Positions 1 to 11,359 of a DNA stretch of 64,000 nt are shown in pieces. The notes beneath the pieces are model-generated. The model saw only the letters and a list, made by a program, of their open reading frames with translations, made no database searches and was not told where the DNA came from. The position numbers and the translations under genes are program-made. The stretch lies in the NCBI RefSeq assembly GCF_000321225.1, contig NW_004451851.1, positions 95,624-159,623 of the forward strand. Reading direction: 5' to 3'. The DNA comes from Odobenus rosmarus divergens. Its lineage: Eukaryota > Chordata > Mammalia > Carnivora > Odobenidae. Position 1 is the first letter of the stretch. The number at the start of each line of letters is the position of its first letter.

Positions 1-668
1 ATGGTGTGAGGTATGCATCGAAGTTCTTTTTTCTTTTGGCGTGCATTTAGATATCTCCATTGTTCCAACATCATTAGTTGAAAAAGAGCATTCTTTCTCT
101 GCTGCGCAGCTTTTGTCCACAGAGATAGGGGGCTATTCCTGGGCCCTTGCTCCTGTTCTGTTGATCTCTTTGTCTTTATGCCACTATCACGCTGACTTGG
201 TTAATGTAAGCTTTATAATAAGTTTTGAAATCTGGTATGTTAGTCTTCCAGTTCTTCATTTTCACAGTGATTATGGCTGTTCTAGGTCTTTTGCATTTCC
301 ATATGACTTTTAGAATCACTTTGTCAACTTCTACATGAAAAGCCTGTTGGGATTTTGATGGGGATTGATTGCATTGAATCTGTAAATCACTTTTGCAGAG
401 AACTATCTTAGCAATAATGACTTTTGTGAGTCTGAACATGGTATAGTTCTTCATTTATTTAAGGTCTATGGTGATTTCACTCAGCACTCACTGTAATTTT
501 CAGTGCATAGGTCTGACACATTTTTTTGGTCAGACTTATCCTTGGGTATCTGATATTTTTGGTATAAAAAGATCTCCATTTCTGACTTTTACTGCTACTG
601 TAAAGAAATACAGTTGACTTCCACATACTGATCTTGTGTCCTACGACCCTGTTAAAGTTACAATGGCT
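1..668 (-). mobile_element. Ancient L1 ORF2 fragment (L1M type), antisense
   Basis: The + strand reads like the reverse complement of an old L1 near the end of ORF2, with recognisable blocks such as TTGCATTTCCATATGACTTTTAGAATC and GGGATTTTGATGGGGATTG followed by TGCATTGAATCTGTAAATC (quoted in parts). It has diverged substantially and has many stops. It probably continues to the left of the window. Confidence 0.85.
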
Positions 669-671
669 ATT

Positions 672-825
672 TACATTTAAATTAATTAAAATAAATAACA
701 TTCCAAACTTAGATGCCCCTCACACTAGTCGTGTTTCAGGTGCACAGTAGCCACGTGCATCTAGTGGCTACCATGTTGGACAAGTGCACACGGGACATTT
801 GCAACATTGCAGAAAGTCTTAGTGG
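672..825. mobile_element. MER3-like hAT DNA transposon fragment
   Basis: Contains the signature blocks CTAGTGGCTACCATGTTGGACA and GCAGAAAGTCTTAGTGGA seen again near 36.65 and 45.84 kb. These are internal and terminal parts of a short non-autonomous hAT element that I recall as MER3. The family name is from memory. Confidence 0.65.
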
Positions 826-3249
826 AGAGCATAGCCTGAGCTTCAACAAAACATGAATAGTGGTTGGAAGACACTAACTCCAGTTACCTCTACCTTCATT
901 TATTGAAAGATCTCCACCATCTCTTCTGGCTGACCTAGTTTGGATGTTGATCCCCAGCCCATGCCCAGCCATCTCTCTGCACATGGATGGAAGTTCATAG
1001 TATTGCTTCTCTTCTTGCATTTGAACCCATTTCCTGCAGTTGGAAAATCCCTGGGTGAAAAGGCCCTTCTCGGGGCTGACCATTCTTCCTTGCTCCTTAG
1101 CAGTGCAGTAGAATGAAAATAGTAGTAGTGCCTGACCCTCTTGCTTTCCTGGGCTGCCTGCAGACCACAAGATTCATGGTAAACTTCCATGTGTCACTCA
1201 AGTATTTAGTGTTAATTAATCTTTCAGTTGTAATTCGTATTCATGTGCATCGGGCTCTCTAGAAGCTTTGTCATTTTGATGGCATTGCCTCGGTTGGGTC
1301 AGGAGACTGAGAAGGAACAATCACAATATTTTCAACACCTTTACTTAGCTTTTCCAATTATTTTATGATGATTATTGCCTCATTTCTGAGTTGCATGTCC
1401 TAAACCTCGGCTCTATCAGCAGGAGGATTTAGAAGGTAATAGAAGTATTGGAGAAAATAGAAACATATGGTGTGGAGCTCTTCCACATCGTATTTATTTA
1501 CCTCCTTTTCAGTGTAAACCAAATCTTATTTCACAGAACGTTTTTCAGGTGGCTTACAATGGGGCATAAAGCATGACAAGATAGCATAAATTAAAAGTGA
1601 GGCAGCGGGAGATAGGAAAGGAACACACTGCTGCAGAGCTGGTCATAATGTTAAAACTGCGTTTCTCCACATCTGTGGCTTCCTGGGTGGTGGTGGGGGG
1701 GTCACGGGCGGAGCCCACAGCACCGCAGCTGCTAACCGCATAAAGGAAACTTGTCAGATACACAGTTCAGAGTGTCCACAAGATAAACACAAACCAATTG
1801 GTCTGGAAACTTCTAACTTGTTCACACAGAAGCCAGACAGGAATTGTTCCCAGGAGTCCTCATAAAGAAAACAGTGTCTGATGTAAGGCACGGCGTTCTC
1901 TCTATTGAGGGCACACAAGTGAGCTTCACAGGCTCGTTTCCCATATTGGTGCTCTGTGCAAAGGCAGTTTGGGGAGATGGTCGAAGAGGGAGGGGATGGG
2001 GTTGGGCAATGCGATGGGACAAAAGTCCCCAACTCTCTGCTTATCCTGGGATACTTTAGATATACCTGGTGAGTGAATAGTTTCAATAGCTACTCCTTTA
2101 AGGAAACCACCAGAAATATTGTCTCCTTCATCTGTATTTCAGGAAATACTGGGAGGTAGATGGTTTACACTGTGCACTCTGGTAAATGCTGCTTGGCTAG
2201 TTAAGTCCAGGCTTACATTCAGCAGTGTGGTTGGAAGTGAGTTAATATCTTTGTACAAAATATGAGGCACCTGTTATGACACCTGCCTGCCGCTCAGGAG
2301 GCCGCTGCACCTGATCTGACACGGGCGGAGGCAGTAGTGAATTTCTCACAAGATGCTGCTTTGGATCTGTTCCAGCACCTGGAGGAACAGCATGCAGACT
2401 GGCCACAGCCCTGTTCCACAGATCAGGGCTTCTGTGACTCAGTCTGAAAATTTCTAAAGTAAGCGAAACAGGTATACTGTGGCCAAGAGTCTACCTTTCA
2501 ACAATGCTATTTCCTTCTGTAGCTTCCAAGAGACACTGAGGTGTCACTGTTGGTCACCAAAGATAGAAATGTTTTTTTATCCACCAGTTTTAAGTCAGGG
2601 AAATAAAGCCAGTGACTCTGTTTCCAGAATAGTATGTCGTTGCCCCTTCTCTCCAGCAATGAGATGAAACCCTATCGTCTGTGTTGGAGAGAATGATTGC
2701 CTTCCTTTCTATAGAGTGGGACTCTATAGCACGCTTATCCTTAAGTGCTTTCTGATCATAAATTAGTAAGTTTGAAAGGAAGACCAGTCCATACCCCTGT
2801 TTACTGTCTCCTGGAAACTTTATATGCCCATTAGAAACCCCCAGCTGCTGGTGCCAGCTTTCGTGGAATTACAGTGCACGCTCTACCTAAGAATCAATGG
2901 ATAGGATCTATGCAAAAAACATGTATCCCTGAGCCTAGAACAACACCAGTCCTTTAGGGAAAAGGCTGATAGAGGCCACTAAAAGTTATAAACAAGCTCA
3001 TCTTGTTTGGGGGTGATTTCTCCTTGAGAAGAGTATAATGCCATGGTCTATGGTAGAAGGGCCTCATTCATAACTTGCTAATTCCTTATGTGATACATTG
3101 GCCTGAGCCACCGAAACTTACAATTTTTAAGCATTTCTGAAGCAAGTAGATGGTGTGCACTCTGAGTGGAATGTCCAGTAAGCAAATAGCCTGAGGTTTG
3201 GGGAGCCCTTTAAAAAACAGAACAGTGCTCAGGGTCCAGCTAGGTGGAG
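826..3249. other. Stretch without recognised features
   Basis: No coding exon, tRNA or clear repeat family recognised. Base composition is ordinary, with short frames only. A G-run with CpGs near 1690-1720 is the only mildly unusual patch. Confidence 0.5.
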
Positions 3250-3800
3250 GTGTGCTGACAGATTATCAGCACAACTCAGGGAAAATGTGTATGTGGGTTC
3301 ATCTTCTCTGTAAAGTAATTTGGCAGTAGGTAGCTAAAATCTTAAAAGTACATGTTCTTCCCACAAGTAATTTTACTTTTGGGAATTTAAGAAAATAACC
3401 AGAGAGAGAAAAAAAAAATGTGTCTTCAAGTATGTTCAAAAGGATGGAACCTGAAAACATCCTGAACATCCAGCAGAAGAAGGGACTGAAGAAGTAAATG
3501 CTGGAATGGAGTCATTAAATATCAGGTTATAGAAGTATATTGAATGCCATTTTCACAATAGGCGTTTAAGTGAAAAGAGCAGGTTATAAGACAATGTGTT
3601 CAGTATATTTTTTATCAAAAATAAACAAGAATGCATATTTATCCACACAAATATACCCGTATTTATATAAATAGTATTATACGTTAATGCTATAAGACAC
3701 ATATCAGGGACACTTAGTAATTGACTGTGATGGTAGATTATGTATGCTTTGTATTTTCACCTTTTCTGTTTCATCCAAATACTTTGAAATGAATATAGGT
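3250..3800 (+). mobile_element. Ancient L1 3' end (L1M type)
   Basis: Shows the order of an old L1 3' end: a region like 'ctttTGGGAATTTAAGAAAATAACC', then a blurred 'aacatcc' and 'atggagtcattaaa' block, then 'TTTAAGTGAAAAGAGCAGGTTATAA' and a T/A-rich tail with CACCTTTTCTGTTTCATCCAAAT. Heavily diverged; boundaries are approximate. Confidence 0.7.
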
Positions 3801-4429
3801 AACTAATAGAAACAGAAAAAACCACGAGGCCCAGCAGACTTAGAAGCAGCCCCCCTCCCCCCGCCTTTCCCTCACACTCTCCCCACCAGCAGATACCGTT
3901 CATCCGAGGGGCGGGGGTCAGAAATATTCTGTATGTGGCACCTGGTCTTTATGGAAGACTGTGGCTCATGGTGTCAGCCCCACCGCAGGGCTTATTTCCA
4001 GGCGTCCCTACAAAGGATTTGCTTCCCTATGGGTTTGTACAACAAATGACATTTGACGCGTCACAGAAATGAGGCCGTGAGTCTAAGCGCTTGGCACAGA
4101 TCTCAGTAGGGACAGCATATGTGTTTCGACAAATCACACGCATTGGACCGGGAGCAGACCCTAATCTGGCAGGAAAAGGCTCTTGCCCTGTGAGCGCATC
4201 AGCTCCACAGCAGTCACACCAGGGCTGACGAGATAAGCAGACAGGTCAGTCCTTTCTGCAGCCGATGTTTCCGGTCAGCCTGGTTCCCTGCTCTCTGTAG
4301 GGCTGCCGCTGGCTCAGGGCTGTGCATGTGCTGGACCCGGCTCCTACCTCCTGCCTACATCTGTACCAGGTGTCCCTTCCGTGCGGGTAATAATACAGCC
4401 GCTGACATTGATGGCTTGGTTACACATAG
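3801..4429. other. Stretch without recognised features
   Basis: Nothing recognised except a C-rich patch (CCCCCCTCCCCCCGCC) at about 3850-3864. Confidence 0.45.
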
Positions 4430-4600
4430 GATGGACTTGATTCTCATCGCCAGGCTTTCAGAGAGTTGCTACTTTTAGCCCTGTTTGTAGATGAGACTAA
4501 GTCTTGGAGGGGGGCTAGTGAGCCCCACAGGCCAGAGTCCCGTAGGTCTTGAGCAGTGGAGGCAGGATTGGAATGTCTGTCTCACATTCTTCTGTCCTGA
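4430..4600 (-). repeat. MIR SINE, antisense
   Basis: Degenerate reverse complement of MIR: 'CCCTGTTTGTAGATGAGACTAAG' followed by a GGCAGGATTGGAATG-like block, corresponding to the usual tgaggaaactgaggc and gcaggattcgaaccc segments. Confidence 0.55.
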
Positions 4601-5307
4601 GTGTCCTACCATGGTCACCTCGTAGACCTGACACTGAGGTCACCATGCCAGACTTTCCTTCCCTACAGGTGGCTTCCTATTAAAAAATTTTTAGCACATA
4701 TTTACACACCGTTAATTCACACTGTACTAGATTTGTGTTTCTTAAATTTACAAAGAAAAATCAACAAAATAAAAATACCTTTGGAATTTTTTTTTTCCAA
4801 ATTGCTCCCGTCCAGTTGCCTTCTTACTTCTTCCCTTCTTAGCCACATTTCCTAAGCGTGATGTCTACACTTGAAGTATGGCTCTCTTCAGCTCCCCACT
4901 CCCTTCCCAGAAGTGGCCCTCATGAAGGTCACTGGTGATTTTCTTGTTGCTAAAGCCAATGGTGGTGATGGTGATGGTTCCTTATACATTTCTTTGTTTG
5001 ATGATGCTGACCTCCCCTCCTTGGAGATCTTCCTGCTCTCTTGGTTCCATGAAATAGTCTACTCATAACCATGAAAGGTCTGAGCGTTAGCCTGCACAGA
5101 TTCATAGATGCTGGCAGAAGATGTGAGACTCATGGGTCAGAGACAAAGGACTTCATTCGTCACCACACAGCAGGCAGCATGACCTTCATGTTTGGGACAG
5201 TTCCTGCCCTCCACCCCTGCCCCCAGCCAAGTCCAGTGAGAATGATGTGAGGGTGGATCTGGGCCAGGTTTGCTTACAGTGGGGAACCCTGTGCTTAGGA
5301 ATCCCCA

Positions 5308-5430
5308 ACTTTTTATTGTTAGCTTTATTGAGATATAATTTATAAAGCATAAAGCTTAGCAAGTCTAGAATTCAGTGCTTTTTAGTGTATTTGCAGTCAT
5401 GGCCCCATCATCACATGCTTTGTCTTTCCT
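5308..5430 (-). mobile_element. Ancient L1 fragment, antisense
   Basis: TAGCTTTATTGAGATATAATTTATAAAGC followed by TTCAGTGCTTTTTAGTGTATT (quoted in parts) is a common block of L1M/L1ME 3' sequence seen in antisense. Confidence 0.7.
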
Positions 5431-5789
5431 TCTTTTCACCTGTAGGTACCTTAGATCAAAAAACAGCTCCTTCAGGCAACCCAGGGGATGAAAACCTTGC
5501 TGGGCTTTGGATCTACAGAAGGTTGCTTTCTCCCCAGTTTCTCTGTACCTGATACATGGACCCCTCCTCCCTCATCCTTTGTAGCACGTCTCAGGACTGT
5601 AGCCAACTCACACCTGGAAATTTCTCTTCACACAATTATTCTTTCCTCCTTCATTTCCTAATGCCCTTTCCTGGGGGTCTTCCCTTAGCCCACCCTCAGT
5701 TTATGCACTTCAGGATTTGATCTCTGCTCCTCCCAGCCTCAGTGCCTGGGAGCTGGGGGAAGAGTGGTGAGCGAGGCGCACCTGCTTTG

Positions 5790-6030
5790 TGTCCTCATGG
5801 GGCTTACCTTCTGACAGCAGACACAGATATTAGGCAACTGAGACAGAGTTCAATATTTCAGCACATATGTGACCAGGCTACCAGGGGAAGAGGAGGGTTT
5901 TTCGGGAGATGCTCTATGAGTATCTATCTGAGATGTGCCCTTGGAGGAAGTTGCCTTTGATTGGAGTTTTGAGGGGGGACCTGGAAATTGCCAAAGGAGA
6001 TGGTGCCACACAGGGAAGTGGCATGTGTGC
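5790..6030 (-). mobile_element. L2 LINE fragment, antisense
   Basis: Reads TCCTCATGGGGCTTACCTTCTGACAG, then GGAGGAAGTTGCCTTTGA. This is the reverse complement of the L2 3' block 'agaatgtaagctccatgagg' and the neighbouring segment. Diverged. Confidence 0.6.
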
Positions 6031-6569
6031 TGGCCCTTCACCACCTGCTCACCCTCTTTGCTCAGGGCTTCCCACTCCCTATGGGGCTTAATCCAGGACC
6101 CTCCTGACTCTGCAGGAGCTCTGATCCCGGGTATCAACCCCAAATGAGCAGTCAGCCATGCATGCAGGGGGGACCTTGGGAGGGCTTCAGCACAGCTAAT
6201 CAAAAATGATTTATGTCCACTTCTATTTCTTTTAACTTTTAATAAAAAAGAATCAAAAGCTATTCTTTAGAGACTACCAGAGAGGTACAAATATGGTCTT
6301 AAGAGAATCAGTGAGTCAGGCTTTAGTGACTTTTCAAATGTCATGCCATTGAAGAAGTAGGACTTGAAGTGAAAAGAATATTCATTTACAAATGAACTGT
6401 GAGAATTTCACCTGAATATTTTCTAGCCAGGAAAGAAGGCTTCCAGTATTAGAGCATCTCCTGTGAAACAGGCATCCTGTCTGTAGCACAGCCTTTTCCT
6501 TTTATTAAAGAGAGTACTATTTCCACCTTGACCAATCACAAATCAATTACAAACCTGCATGCTCTCTCT

Positions 6570-6592
6570 GAAATAATAATAATAATAATAAT
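6570..6592. repeat. (AAT)n microsatellite
   Basis: Seven consecutive AAT-type units. Short simple repeat without further features. Confidence 0.85.
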
Positions 6593-7440
6593 GACAGTCA
6601 TTTTTGCAGGCTATGTTTTATCTCTCCGTGAAGGGAATAATGCCCTGACATAGGAGTGGAGGGGAGGGGGCATTGCAGAACGGCGAGGCCATTAGAGATG
6701 TAGCTGTAATAGAGTAGCGTGAAAACAGCAGACTCTGCGTGGCATCAGGTGCTTCTCTGGCTTCCTCTCTAGGGAGTTACTGAGGATAGGTCTTGCCTGG
6801 GGCTGGAAGGATGCGTGTGTGCTAGGGCCAGAAATGTTCAAGTGTGGGTGTTGGCAGCCCCTTTTCTTGCAAAGAGTGACTCTCAAATGACGTAAAAAAA
6901 AAGTGGCTGAGGAAAGGTGGAATTCGAGTTGTTTTAAAAGAGAGTCAAGCTGATAGGAGAGAGAAAAACGAGAGATTTCTAAGGATGCTGTTGCCACGAT
7001 TGGAGAGGCAGGAGTATAAAATGGGATTAAGCAGGACCACCGCTTAGGTTACGCAGTGCCTTCGTTCAGTTGAGAATGTGTTTCCCCCCCCGCCCCCTCC
7101 CGGATGGGTGAATTGGACAAAGCTTCACCTTCTGGGCAGATGCATCCTCATGGGCTTAGATCTTGGCAGGCAGACAAAGCCTCTGGGCAAAGCAAACAGA
7201 TAACCTCCAGTGGGCTCCGTGAGCCAGTGGGTCTGGACTCTGGTTTGCCAGGACAGTTCGAGCTGGCTCTGAATGACGCACCAGTGGCTGGGCATTTCTG
7301 GTGCAGTGACCAGTTGCTCAACTATAGGAAGTGGTCTGGATTTAAGGAATGTTTCCATCCGTGTATTCTGTGGTATGGTTTGACTCCTTACTTTCCACTG
7401 AGGGACTTAAGACAGCAGTAACCTTTACGTCTTGGAAACC

Positions 7441-7573
7441 TAGGACAAAGTGAGCAGCGTCAGCATCACTTGGGAACTTGTTAGAAATGCAGATTATCTA
7501 GCCTTGCCCCTGACCTACTGAATCACCCTCCAGGTGATTCCAGTGCCTGCTGACTTTTGAGAACCACTGTTTT
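7441..7573 (+). mobile_element. MER5A hAT element, internally deleted
   Basis: Shows CATCACTTGGGAACTTGTTAGAAATGCAGATT, CCTACTGAATCA, CTCCAGGTGATTCCAGTGC and GAGAACCACTG (in parts). These are the diagnostic blocks of MER5A; the segment after 'gaatca' is missing. First of four MER5A pieces within 1.3 kb. Confidence 0.85.
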
Positions 7574-7914
7574 AGATTCATGAAGTTGGGTTAAGAAAAC
7601 CTCACCTGAACCTAATAGCCTGTCAGGTATGCCATTGCTTAATAATGTACTCAGAGTCTGTTAGCCAAGAATGTGGGAAGATGCTTGGGCAATGCGTCTT
7701 CACGTAGATATTTCTGACTTAGAGACCACTGAGGTTTCCAGAAAGCTAGGCATCTGGACTTCTGTCACAGCATTTCCCAAACTGTTTTCTCTGGAGCCAT
7801 CATTTCCTGCAAGATGGCAGTTGGTGTTCTTTGAATAAGCAAAGTTTCTGGAACACTGCACGCTCTACCCTCCCCTCACAGAATCCTGGTGTAACTGTGC
7901 ATGGTCCTACAGGG

Positions 7915-8190
7915 ATGGCAATTGGGCAATGGAATAAGGCCTCAGTCTCTGGAATCAGATCACCTGGGTCCACATGCTAATTCAGTCACTCAGCAAAGTC
8001 AGACAAGGACTTGCTATTGCCCATGTGGTTGGTTCTGACTCACTGAGTCAGAATCTGCCTTTTTAATGAGATCCCCATGGGATTTGTATGCATGGTAGGT
8101 TGAGAAGTACCATTCGTAAGGCATGTTGCTTGACCTATTTCTATCTCAGTTTCCTCCTTTTTAAAATAGGAGTAGTAATAGGGCTTCTCT
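7915..8190 (+). repeat. MIR SINE, interrupted by a MER5A piece
   Basis: The left part has TCTGGAATCAGATCACCTGGGT and 'cagtcactcag'; the right part resumes with TTGCTTGACCTATTTCTATCTCAGTTTCCTCC and AATAGGAGTAGTAATAGG (quoted in parts), the classic MIR order. The two halves are separated by about 108 bp of MER5A-like sequence. Confidence 0.7.
8005..8112 (+). mobile_element. MER5A-like fragment inserted in a MIR
   Basis: TCACTGAGTCAGAATCTGCC and a terminal GGTTGAGAAGTACCA correspond to the 'ctgaatcagaatct' and 'gtttgagaaccac' blocks of MER5A. It lies within the MIR that surrounds it. Confidence 0.6.
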
Positions 8191-8191
8191 C

Positions 8192-8367
8192 ATGCTTTAT
8201 GGTGCATGAGAAGCACCTGGAGGGTTTGTTAAAACTGGACTGGCTCTATCCCTCGAGTTCCTGATTTAATAGGGTTAGGGTGGGGCCAGAGATTTTGCAT
8301 TTCTAACAGGTTCCCCAGGGGATGCTCCTGTGGTGGGTGTGCAGACCACACTTTGAGAACCAGTGTT
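8192..8367 (-). mobile_element. MER5A hAT element, near full length
   Basis: Starts with GAGAAGCACCTGGAGGG and TTTGTTAAAAC, has GGTGGGGCCAGAGATTTTGC with ATTTCTAACAGG, and ends with ACCACACTTTGAGAACCAGTG. All expected MER5A blocks are in order, in reverse orientation, about 176 bp against roughly 189 bp for the family. Confidence 0.88.
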
Positions 8368-8469
8368 CTGGATCATTCTAAGAGCACAGCTCCCTCCGTG
8401 CCGGCCCTGTTGTCCTCCACGAAGCACGCTACTTAAATACCCAACTTTATACTTGACCCTTTTTGCCAT

Positions 8470-8580
8470 TTTGTTGGAATTTTAGCCCAGCCTGTAAATT
8501 CCTCTGGGCAGAAATTATACCTTCCACACTCCATACTCTTTCATTTTGTGTTTCGTTGAATAAATGAGGACATTTCCAGT
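8470..8580 (+). mobile_element. L2 LINE 3' end fragment
   Basis: 'CTGTAAATTCCTCTGGGCAG' and a terminal 'gtttcgttgaataaatgag' match the last part of L2 (aagctccttgagggcag ... aataaatgaatg). Low identity. Confidence 0.5.
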
Positions 8581-8639
8581 GTTGTTAATAATAGAATAGG
8601 GAAGGGGAAAAACTCAGATTGTCAACCCCAATAAACAGT

Positions 8640-8730
8640 GTCTACAAATGGATATCAGCCCTGGGATTCTCTTTAAAATTTGCATTTCCAGCAGCTTTTC
8701 AGGTGATGCTGATGGTCCAGGAAGCCCCCC
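8640..8730 (-). mobile_element. MER5A fragment
   Basis: AAAATTTGCATTTCCAGCAG and CAGGTGATGCTGATGGTCC are the antisense form of the first half of MER5A. It ends at a C-run (8727-8740). Confidence 0.65.
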
Positions 8731-8764
8731 CCCCCCCGCCCAGAAGCACTTTCATAGAGATTTT

Positions 8765-8860
8765 TAAAGGATTAAGTGAATTCTGTCATGTAAGCCAGTT
8801 AACACAGTGCCTGGCATAGGCTACGTACTCAAAAATGTTAATGTGACTTTTACTTAATAA
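8765..8860 (+). repeat. MIR SINE 3' end
   Basis: GGATTAAGTGAATTC, then AACACAGTGCCTGGCATAGG and ACTCAAAAATG. This is the standard 3' end of MIR. Confidence 0.7.
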
Positions 8861-8869
8861 ATGCTCAGA

Positions 8870-10600
8870 CAAATCCTGTTAGGTTGAACAAAATATTTAT
8901 CAAACTCACTTAGTTATGGAACTCTTTACTCATGGGAGATATATTGACTTTTGAGGGAAGCAGTGTGTTACTGCAGGGGTGCTCAAGCTTTCCCACGTAG
9001 CGAGTGTTCAGTGGAGTCCGTTCCCAGCTTGGTCCCCGCCTCCCACATTTTTGAACAGGTTCAGGAGCAGGCTACTGGCATATCTCAAAGCAGTGGCTCA
9101 TGGGACTTCAGGAGACCCCGGAGGAGGAGGCAGCAGAGACAGGAAAGTGCTGGGTAGAATGGATGCTATCGGTGTCCTGGACAGTGTCCTTTCTGAGCCG
9201 GTGCCCCCAACCCTAAGGCAGTGTGCGGTTGGCTGCTAGAGGCTCACAGCTTCCCCTTCTCCACAGAACTGCTATGGGGCAAATGGGAACAGTTTCCTCC
9301 TTTCCCCACCTGGCAGGCCATGGCCAGTGACTGGCTGACGTGGGGTACCAGTGCGGGCTCCTTGCCTCGAGCTGGGATCAGCTCTGGTACACTTGAGGCT
9401 CTCGAGGTCCCGTGGAGTCAGGCTGAAGCTGGACTGTTTTGACCACATCCTTCCTCAGTGGCTCCTTTGCTCACTGTCCTTCATCCCCTTTCTCCAGAGG
9501 GCACTTGGTAGGTCACCGTGTCTCAGACTCTGCTTCTGGGGAGCCTGGCTCTATCAGTGCCCACTGGGAAGTTTATCCAATTTGCCCTGGACACAGAGGG
9601 GCTAGAAGATGACTCCATTTTAGAATAATGGACGTAGGTCTGAAAGAAGAAAGGAAGTGTGCCCGAAATTTCAGAGGAAGGGTATACTTACATATGAAAC
9701 ATGTGATAGGCACCAAAAGAAAATCTCCAGCATGTGGGAGTGGTGACTCGGGGGCCTGATAGATTCTTCCCCAGGCTTCCATATACATCATCCATGTCAT
9801 GCTTCTGTTGGGCTTTTTCCAGGACTTTGACTTCTCTTAGCTTTTCTGCTCCTTTTTCCTCGCATCCTAGCATTTGTATCCCCAAGCATGTACGTGGCAC
9901 CTGGCATCTTGGGAGGATTTACTCTTCCACCTTGTCTCTGGGCTGCGGTCCATTTTGGGCTCCTGACACCCTGCCCGTTCCACCCCTCCCCTTGCCCACT
10001 CAGACCCGCTCAGCTGCCTGTGAACCTGGAATTCCTGGGTCTCTTCCTGCTTGATGAAACCTCCCCTTGCATTTTCCTTCCTGCCTGTGTCTGGGGCTGA
10101 GACCATGGTTGGAACTTGTGCTGCTTACACAGTCCCTCTGGTTAAATCCCTTCACATTGCTCTGGCACTCTGGTCGCTGAGCCTGTCACTGTGCCTGGTC
10201 TTCTAGAATCTCTCCTGATCTTGATTCCTTGGTTGCTGCTCATTTGCCTTGACCTTCATCACCTACTTGCCCTTTCGTCTGAGCTCATCTCTCTAACTTA
10301 ACCTTCATTTCTCCTTGCCGGTGGTCCACCGCAGTGCCATTTCTTATCATGACTGTGGGCTCTCCACGTTCCTGTCCTGCTCTTGCCTGCTCCCAATATG
10401 ACAAGTGTGATTATCAAAAGGCCTATTTTCTAGAGATTTTATAAGACAACCTGCAATTTCCTATCCTTCAATGGGAGAAAGCTTGGTGGTTCAGGAACTA
10501 AAGAGAAAAATGTGAATGGTTCAGGGGATGCATTACTCCTCTGTGTTTTTGCTGGAATGTGACATCATTAAGAAAAGCAAATAATACTGGAAGTCACATC
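8870..10600. other. Stretch without recognised features
   Basis: GC is slightly higher than the neighbourhood, and several frames of 60-106 codons are open on both strands. None has a recognisable domain, splice context or initiation context, so I treat them as chance frames. No repeat family recognised. Confidence 0.5.
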
Positions 10601-10609
10601 AAAATAAAA

Positions 10610-10790
10610 ATTTTTTAAAGATTTTATTTATTTGATAGCACACATGCAGGGGGAGTGTCAGGCAGAGGGAGAGGGAGAAGCAGGCTCCCCAGCTGAGCAG
10701 GGAGCCTGATGCAGGACTCAATCCCAGGACCCTGGGATCATGACCTGAGCCGAAAGCAGACACTTAACCGACTGAGCCCCCCAGGCACCC
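10610..10790 (-). mobile_element. Can-SINE (SINEC), antisense
   Basis: Antisense SINEC: TTTTTTAAAGATTTTATTTATTTG at the tail end, GGGATCATGACCTGAGCC in the middle and CTGAGCCCCCCAGGCACCC at the tRNA-derived head. Somewhat diverged, so not the youngest copy. The TSD is not clear (short AATAA match only). Confidence 0.95.
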
Positions 10791-10849
10791 AATAAGATTT
10801 AAACTAAAGGTGAAAAAATGAATGTTTTGCACTTAATTGGCTCTTTGCT

Positions 10850-11353
10850 GTTTGTTAGTTTCTTATGGCTGATGTAACAAATTAGACTTAGTGGCTTAAA
10901 ACAACACAAATTTATTACATTGCGGTGGTAGAGATCAGAGGTCAGAAATGAATCTTACAGGGTTAGATGGAGGTGTTGGCCAGGCTGCATTCCTTCTAGA
11001 GGCTCTAGCGGAGATTATGCTCCCTTACCTTTCTCAGCTTCTGGAAGCTGTCTGCATTCTTTGGTTCTGGTTCCTTTCTCCATCTTCAAGCCATCAGTCA
11101 CATCACTTTGACCTCTGCTTCTGTCACCACATGTCCTGTCTCTGACTCTGACCCTCCTCCGTCTTTCTCATATGAGGCCTGTTGTGATTACATTGAGCCC
11201 ACCTGCATCATCTAGGATCCTCTCCAAATCTCCAGATCCTGAGCTTAATCAACATCTTCAAAGTCCCTTTCACCATAGAAGGTGACATATTCCCAGGTTC
11301 CAGGGATTAGCATATGGACATTGTGGGGGCGGGGGAGCATTATCCCTACCCCA
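10850..11353 (-). mobile_element. MLT1-type MaLR LTR, antisense
   Basis: Reads TTAGTTTCTTATGGCTGATGTAACAAATTA, GTGGCTTAAAACAACAC with AAATTTATTAC, then further on TTCCCAGGTTCCAGGGATTAG (quoted in parts). This is the reverse complement of the MLT1-like LTR end that normally reads tttaagccac ... gttacagcagc. ERVL-MaLR solo LTR; no coding capacity. Confidence 0.75.
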
Positions 11354-11359
11354 CTTTTC

